This document shows, piece after piece, positions 57,848-64,000 of a stretch of 64,000 nucleotides of DNA. The stretch spans positions 179,978,890 through 180,042,889 of the forward strand of contig OW386285.2 in NCBI GenBank assembly GCA_936432065.2, in the 5' to 3' direction. Every line of letters starts with the position of its first letter. The first letter of the stretch is position 1. The notes below the pieces were generated by a model. That model had not been told where the DNA came from. It saw only the letters and a list, made by a program, of their open reading frames with translations, and did no database searches. The DNA comes from Rutpela maculata (taxonomy: Eukaryota > Arthropoda > Insecta > Coleoptera > Cerambycidae). The position numbers were made by a program, and so were the translations under genes.

Positions 57848-57915
57848 CCACTACACTACAAGTTTATAGTTCTTTAAATGTTCTTGGAAGCTTTGGAGTT
57901 CAGTAAGGAGCAGCA
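57848..57915 (-). pseudogene. pPolB fragment (N-terminal domain), diverged copy
   Basis: TELQSFQEHLKNYKLVV on the minus strand matches ELQQFQEHLKNYKLVV of the pPolB gene at 58327-59817, then stops. With the fragments at 55715 and 56858 it shows at least one older polymerase copy broken into pieces whose order is not collinear. Confidence 0.8.
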
Positions 57916-58326
57916 AATGAATATGTTTCCCTGAACCACTGCTGAAGGTTCGTATCTCGATAAATTGCCTCATATCTTTATGTTTTTAAATTACAGAATA
58001 TATGAATATTTCTTTTTTGTATTTTTCAACGGCTTTTTAACTCTAAGAACAGAAAAGTCTCAAGGGCTGTTAAGGGAAAATAAATAATAATGTCAAGAAA
58101 ATAATATCAAGAAAATAATGTCAAGAAAATAAGATAGTTCAGAATAAATTTAGCCCAGTCATGTAGCACTCAACACACATCGTCTTATTTTTTCACAAAC
58201 GGTACCTTTTCTCATAGACTCGGCCATTCATTGCCTCATCGATAACATGAAATATTGACCGAGCACAAGTAAATAAATAATAAGAATAATAATAATGATA
58301 ATAAAGCGATCACGCCGCACATCGTT
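57916..58326. other. AT-rich spacer with (AATA/TAA) repeats
   Basis: It contains GTCAAGAAAATAAT repeated four times (58088-58135), which recurs near 56280-56320, and a TAA-type run at 58270-58305 directly next to the broken end of the pPolB gene. No gene seen. Confidence 0.6.
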
Positions 58327-59817
58327 CTAATAGTTCTTAGCCAGAAGGGCAATAGGTGCAGAGCTCATATAATTTAAGACAAATTGATGGTCGAAAGCCT
58401 GGCCGTTATGCGCGATAACCACCACCTGTTTGAATTTTTTCCTCATAGTGAGCAGGTGGTGCATAAATGAGGCTACAGGGTCAGCGTCCTTCATGACCTG
58501 CCTCCGTAGGCCGCACTTCCCGCAAAAAAATAACTTGCCCCCCTCCTCTATACACGCGTTGCAGCACTGCCTGAAAACACACAGGTTGGGCTCGTGAAGA
58601 AGGGACCCGTCCTCGAGCTGCTTCTCCTGCCTCGTTTCCAAATCGTAGAAAACGAGGAGGACGTCCTTGGTTTTGGGCTTGCCGGTGTCTGGCTGAATGT
58701 AACACAGGTGGTCTGAGGGCACGTGAGAGTTGCAAATTTTGCAGAATATTTCGCCGCAGGTGTGGCGTCTGCTCGTCTTTATCACCTTGTAACACTCCTC
58801 ACACCGCGTTAATTCAACACAGACGGTTCCCTTCCCCATAGACCCTACCTTTCTGTGGTTATCGTAACATGTCTGCCCTCGGAAAGATCTCTTGCAGTCG
58901 TCGCACTTGATTTTCAATGTCTGAGCACAAGCCGGTGTCTGCTGACAGCAAGGGCACGTTCCACCACACCGATGTTTGTTTTTAACGTTGTAGGGCACGT
59001 GGCACTCCTCGCAGAAGTAGTTACAGCAGAAGGCAGCCGTCAAGGAGGTTATAACGTTAAAATGACCCTCGTGATACAAAAGGTTTAACGAGGGGCCTTC
59101 TGCAGATCCCTTGAAAATAGTGTCCCGACCCTTACTACCATAGTTATAAACCACAAGCTTATAGTTTTTCAGGTGCTCTTGGAACTGCTGTAGTTCTGGT
59201 ATTCCACACCCCGTCTCCGGTATCGAGACGCCCGCGTCGACACACAATTGTTGAGCTCTTAGAGTCTGTATTTTCCCGATATCGCGGCGCACTTTGGTTT
59301 GGCCCTTGTCTTTAGTCACACATGCGATAGCCACCACTATAGCTCGGGGTAGGCACATATTGTCTTTATTGTTTATCGCGATTATACCCCGCCTCATGCC
59401 GCACTCTTCTTCGAAGGTGTTATAACGGCGCCCTCTGTCACCCCCTTTCCCCGCAGGCATTTTCACAGTAGTCACTCCCAAGCAGAAGGTCTCAGTATTC
59501 AGCCCTGTCGCGTTGGACTGGTAGACGCTGGCGATGACGCCCCAGACATCGTCGTAAGTAACCTCCTCCGCAGAGCGGAAACGAATCCACCCTTCGCCCC
59601 GTTTAAAGTCCCTCGAGCAGAAGGAGAAACCGACCTTATCACCAGGCTGAAGTCCTTCGATGCCCCTCTGAATCACCTCGTTTACACCATCTCTCACCCA
59701 GCCTACAGGTTCCTCGCCTTCCGGTACAGATTTAATTTTGAATTCGAGGGTACGACCCTCAAGGTTGAAGCGGCGCACCTTCCTCACAAAATCTTTGACG
59801 ACGATGAATTTTTCCAT
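58327..59817 (-). pseudogene. Protein-primed DNA polymerase B, N-terminal half
   Basis: 496 codons from the first ATG at 59817 (an in-frame GTG at 59823 was not used). The N-terminus has no named domain; NKDNMCLPRAIVVAIA starts a conserved pre-polymerase region, followed by several CxxC pairs (residues about 265-375). Exo I is FYDLET (D392, E394) and Exo II AHNGQAFD (N471, D476) of the 3'-5' exonuclease. The frame ends at LLAKNY just past Exo II, so Exo III and the whole polymerase domain are missing; such enzymes usually exceed 1000 residues. The N-terminal frame is otherwise uninterrupted. The family replicates linear DNA from a terminal-protein primer. Confidence 0.8.
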
Positions 59818-60430
59818 TTTCACAACCGCTTCGTTCGAAGAATATCGAAAGACTGATTAGACGAGCGCGCCCCGCTGTCTTTTGTTACTTTAGAAGTAAT
59901 CTGAAACAAGGAAAATCGATATAGCGCCATCTATCGGTTGGGCCGTGAAGAGAGCTTTAATTTGATGTGCAACATGCTATACTTTGTATTAAAAACTCAC
60001 CTTTTAATAAAAAAAAATACGCAGGTAAAAAATAAGCAGGTAAAAAACCACTAAAAGAATAAATTCACTTTTTTCAGATAACACTAAGAGGATAAAAGTC
60101 TAGATAACCGATTATCAATAAACTAATGAGCGGGCTGGGGATCTTCCTGTTTTTATAGGCGGCTAGCCAACCGCAGAGCATGATAAGCTCCGCAACTTCG
60201 CAAAAAGGCCTCTTGCCGAGATGATTTTGTTTGCTTTTTCCATAAGAAACAATGTTAATTTATCTAATTCTAGCCGATTGAAACAATTCCCCATTTAAAT
60301 ACACGTAAATCGACGAACATTAATTTTTATTTCATTTGCAGGAACTTGTGACAGAGCCGGGAAGTGTGTGGGCGATGACACCAGAGCCTCGGCGAAATCA
60401 TGCTATATATTACACAATATTGCGTAATGT
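59818..60430. other. Upstream region of pPolB
   Basis: Noncoding, somewhat GC-richer than its surroundings (AGCGGGCTGGGGATC, GACAGAGCCGGGAAG). It presumably holds the promoter of the minus-strand polymerase gene. It is duplicated with about 99.8% identity at 62907-63519. Confidence 0.6.
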
Positions 60431-60431
60431 T

Positions 60432-62140
60432 GCGCAACGGATTGTATTATTTGTGTATTTTATTAGATTTTTAATATATTTCTATTAAAGAGTTATAACA
60501 TAATTTTTTATCCTTTGTAGAGTGTACTTTTGCTGTTCTTGTACAGATCATACTTATTATTTTAAAAATGCTCATATGATATGTAGGTCTTGAACTTGCG
60601 GTTTATAATAAAGGCGAATATTTCTTGCATTTTAATATTATGGTGTGATGATTCTTATAATATTAATAAAAATATTTATTTCTTTTGTTTCTTGTTGCTG
60701 TTTTGTTACGTTGAGGATTGTTTGTGAAGTGTATTTTACAAATAAAGCATAAAATTATTATTTACATGTTTTCAGTTATTTTAAAAAAAATCAGTTTGTA
60801 ATTGGAAAGAGCGAGAGCGTTTTTTAATTTATTTCTCTAAAATGGCGCAACGGTTTGTATTATTTGTGTATTTTATTAGATTTTTAATATATTTCTATTA
60901 AAGAGTTATAACATAATTTTTCATCCTTTGTAGAGTGTATTTTTGCTGTTCTTGTACAGATCATACTTATTATTTTTAAAAAAAAATGCTCATATGATAT
61001 GTAGGTCTTGAACTTGCGGTTTATGATAAAGGCGAATATTTCCTGCATTTTAATATTATGGTGTGATGATTCTTATAATATTAATAAAAATATTTATTTC
61101 TTTTGTTTCTTGTTGCTGTTTTGTTACGTTGAGGATTGTTTGTGATGTGTATTTTACAAATAAAGCATAAAATTATTATTTACATGTTTTCAGTTATTTT
61201 AAAAAATCAGTTTGTAATTGGAAAAAAGCGAGAGCGTTTTTTAATTTATTTCTCTAAAATGAAAAAGAATTTCCAATATGACATAATAACATATATTGAA
61301 GCTAATTAAAACGTTTATAAGAAAACATTAACGCAGTTCATGTACAAAGTGAGGGAAAAAAATATTCAGGGAAATTAATTTTTTCGTAATAATTTTAAAA
61401 AATGTTTAAAATCGCTGTGTGCATGCAGGCCTTAAAAATATCTACAATTTGATGTGGTTAAAAAAATAAGGAAGTTACGAGTCTGGGGAGTTTTTAAATG
61501 ATAGACCCTGTATGTTACTTTGCGAAAAAAGTATTTGAACATAACATGTTGCTACTGATAAAGGTTTATTTAGGAACGAATATTTCCTGCATTTTAATAT
61601 TGTGGTGTGATGATCCCTATAATATTAACCATAGAAAAACCTAAAAAAAATGTCAAAGCATAAAATTATTATTTACATGTTTTCAGTTATTTTAAAAAAT
61701 CAGTTTGTAATTGGAAAAAAGCGAGAGCGTTTTTTAATTTATTTCTCTAAAATGAAAAAGAATTTCCAATATGACATAATAACATATATTGAAGCTAATT
61801 AAAACGTTTATAAGAAAACATTAACGCAGTTCATGTACAAAGTGAGGGAAAAAAATATTCAGGGAAATTAATTTTTTCGTAATAATTTTAAAAAAATGTT
61901 TAAAATCGCTGTGTGCATGCAGGCCTTAAAAATATCTACAATTTGATGTGGTTAAAAATAAGGAAGTTACGAGTCTGGGGAGTTTTTAAAATGATAGACC
62001 CTGTATGTTACTTTGCGAAAAAAGTATTTGAACATAACATGTTGCTACTACCGATAAAGGTTTATTTAGGAACGAATATTTCCTGCATTTTAATATTGTG
62101 GTGTGATGATTCCTATAATATTAACCATAGAAAAACCTAA
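60432..62140. repeat. Tandem repeats of the right terminal arm
   Basis: Two units of about 411-419 bp (60432-60842, 60843-61261; opening GCGCAACGG..TTGTATTATTTGTG) are followed by two overlapping units of about 490 bp (about 61163-61655 and 61656-62145; containing CGCTGTGTGCATGCAGGCC). Frames such as 61913-62140 are repeat by-products. Single diverged counterparts lie inverted at 52640-53060. Confidence 0.85.
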
Positions 62141-62472
62141 AAAAATGTCATAGCGGACGAGTATTTTTGCATTCTTTTTTTTCCTCTAGATTTTAATATA
62201 TATTTCTGCTCAGGTTGTGGTAATTGCGCTTCGAATATTTGAATAATTTTTAACTGATAAAGGGATTATTTAGATGCATACTTGTAAATTTATCTCCTCA
62301 TTTACGTTAATGATACTGCTTTACAGTACATTTGAGCCTCTTTTCTTCAGATTCTGTATTAAATTCTCAAAAATAGATGAACTTTTTTCATTCAGATTTC
62401 TGCCACGAGCGCCCACGCGGTGATTGCTGCTGCTGCAAGACTATACAATTTGCGAGCTTGATAGATAAGTCT

Positions 62473-62544
62473 ATCGGTAGCCGCTGTGACAAGGCATCGG
62501 ATTACAAAACCCGAGGTCCGCGGGTCGAATCCCCGCCGGTGCCT
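62473..62544 (+). other. tRNA-like sequence in the right terminal repeat
   Basis: Mirror of the sequence at 51312-51384 with the same A-box-like, anticodon-arm and T-arm features (perfect GCGGG/CCCGC stem) and unpaired acceptor. It lies 333 bp from the element's outer end. The overlapping frame 62377-62613 is not considered a gene. Confidence 0.65.
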
Positions 62545-62880
62545 CCACTCACACACAATAAAAATTACATGGCTCCATCTAGAGGGACATTCAGATATTC
62601 AGAGCTTTACTAAATGATCGACAGATGGCGGCGGCGGCGACCACGTGGTGGGCCAAAATTAGAAGTGCCAAAATTAAGAGGGTGGGCCAACCACCAAAAA
62701 TACAGGGGGTGGGCCAAATTGGGGGCTGTCAAAATTAGAGTGCTAAAATCAGGGTGCTGTCAAAAATGCGGGGGCGGAGGCGGCTTCCTTTGATCTTTCT
62801 TCAAAGGTTCCGACGGTCTTCAAAAAGTTCCCACGGTCCTCAAAAAGTTCCCAGTCTCAACCGGCCCCATACCTACTACC

Positions 62881-64000
62881 TCTTTGACGACGATGAATTT
62901 TTCCATTTTCACAACCGCTTCGTTCGAAGAATATCGAAAGACTGATTAGACGAGCGCGCCCCGCTGTCTTTTGTTACTTTAGAAGTAATCTGAAACAAGG
63001 AAAATCGATATAGCGCCATCTATCGGTTGGGCCGTGAAGAGAGCTTTAATTTGATGTGCAACATGCTATACTTTGTATTAAAAACTCACCTTTTAATAAA
63101 AAAAAATACGCAGGTAAAAAATAAGCAGGTAAAAAACCACTAAAAGAATAAATTCACTTTTTTCAGATAACACTAAGAGGATAAAAGTCTAGATAACCGA
63201 TTATCAATAAACTAATGAGCGGGCTGGGGATCTTCCTGTTTTTATAGGCGGCTAGCCAACCGCAGAGCATGATAAGCTCCGCAACTTCGCAAAAAGGCCT
63301 CTTGCCGAGATGATTTTGTTTGCTTTTTCCATAAGAAACAATGTTAATTTATCTAATTCTAGCCGATTGAAACAATTCCCCATTTAAATACACGTAAATC
63401 GACGAACATTAATTTTTATTTCATTTGCAGGAACTTGTGACAGAGCCGGGAAGTGTGTGGGCGATGACACCAGAGCCTCGGCAAAATCATGCTATATATT
63501 ACACAATATTGCGTAATGTTGCGCAACGGATTGTATTATTTGTGTATTTTATTAGATTTTTAATATATTTCTATTAAAGAGTTATAACATAATTTTTTAT
63601 CCTTTGTAGAGTGTACTTTTGCTGTTCTTGTACAGATCATACTTATTATTTTAAAAATGCTCATATGATATGTAGGTCTTGAACTTGCGGTTTATAATAA
63701 AGGCGAATATTTCTTGCATTTTAATATTATGGTGTGATGATTCTTATAATATTAATAAAAATATTTATTTCTTTTGTTTCTTGTTGCTGTTTTGTTACGT
63801 TGAGGATTGTTTGTGAAGTGTATTTCACAAATAAAGCATAAAATTATTATTTACATGTTTTCAGTTATTTTAAAAAAAATCAGTTTGTAATTGGAAAGAG
63901 CGAGAGCGTTTTTTAATTTATTTCTCTAAAATGGCGCAACGGTTTGTATTATTTGTGTATTTTATTAGATTTTTAATATATTTCTATTAAAGAGTTATAA
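62881..64000. repeat. Tandem copy of the pPolB 5' region and right arm, offset 3089 bp
   Basis: It matches 59792-60911 with only about two differences noted (near 63483 and 63812). It starts within pPolB codon 9, directly abutting the terminal sequence of the first copy, and runs off the window. Ten pPolB codons survive (to 62912 on the minus strand). A recent tandem duplication, a truncated second insertion, or an assembly join would all look like this. Confidence 0.9.

Larger units (their letters stand above)
50980..62877. mobile_element. Polinton/Maverick-like element with ~2-kb inverted termini
   Basis: Both ends start AGTAGGTATGGGGCCGG. The arms match inverted over the outer ~640 bp (to about 51620), then again over 52640-53060 versus 61200-62000; a 1-kb block in the left arm has only scattered matches. 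Contents: a small C2HC/transglutaminase-like gene, scrambled pPolB remnants and a truncated pPolB gene, all on the minus strand. Protein-primed PolB plus long inverted termini points to Polintons or adintovirus-like relatives. Integrase, FtsK-type ATPase, adenain protease and capsid genes were not found, and no 6-bp target duplication flanks the ends (ggatgc versus acctct). Confidence 0.65.

Noticed and set aside
50980..62877. 6-bp Polinton target duplication
   Set aside because: Flanking hexamers (ggatgc and acctct) do not match, and the right flank is a copy of an internal segment.
1..64000. CRISPR arrays, rRNA genes, bacterial operons
   Set aside because: No spaced identical repeats with unique spacers, no rRNA-like blocks and no prokaryotic gene layout; the tandem repeats present are satellites or transposon parts.

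Overview
The window looks like a transposon graveyard from an arthropod, most likely insect, nuclear genome. It is AT-rich, carries (TTAGG)4 (the common insect telomere unit), and is filled with nested mobile elements. I see no convincing host gene. Almost every long reading frame belongs to a retroelement, a DNA transposon or a Polinton/Maverick-like element. The order cannot be fixed from sequence alone; the repeat style would fit Hemiptera.

Layout. 1-15.4 kb holds small DNA elements: inverted-repeat (foldback) elements at about 1.6-3.1, 3.2-4.5 and 11.7-13.3 kb; an element with GGGAACTTGCCC ends (7.0-9.2 kb) that contains a hAT-type MITE with a perfect 8-bp target duplication; a tRNA-derived SINE head; a mariner-type MITE; and broken mariner-like and hAT transposases. 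A minus-strand Jockey-like LINE end lies at 14.8-15.4 kb. 15.4-16.45 and 47.8-50.9 kb are two arms of a roughly 1-kb inverted repeat. The right arm is split by a 2.1-kb foldback element whose empty site survives in the left arm.

16.46-46.75 kb between the arms is a head-to-tail array of about eleven R4/Dong-clade (restriction-like endonuclease) non-LTR retrotransposon pieces from at least five families, all on the plus strand. Most are separated by A-tails running into (TAA)n, as expected if each new copy landed in the TAA tract at the 3' end of an older one. One copy is interrupted by a young Ty3/gypsy LTR element (23.27-33.66 kb) with the layout LTR-internal-LTR-partial internal, bounded by a 4-bp duplication (ATCC).

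50.98-62.88 kb is an inverted-terminal-repeat element of about 11.9 kb with Polinton/Maverick traits: a truncated protein-primed DNA polymerase B gene, scrambled fragments of an older polymerase copy, and an intact small ORF joining a C2HC finger to a transglutaminase-like Cys-His-Asp domain. Its termini carry a tRNA-like sequence. Integrase, packaging ATPase and capsid genes were not found. A nearly identical copy of its right-hand 1.1 kb follows directly and runs off the window.

How the parts work together: the R4/Dong proteins (reverse transcriptase plus endonuclease) would have copied RNA into TAA tracts; the gypsy gag-pol would have made and integrated its own cDNA; the Polinton-like polymerase would replicate DNA from a protein primer. 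Nearly all copies here are broken. Coordinates of repeat arms were read by eye and may be off by a few bases.
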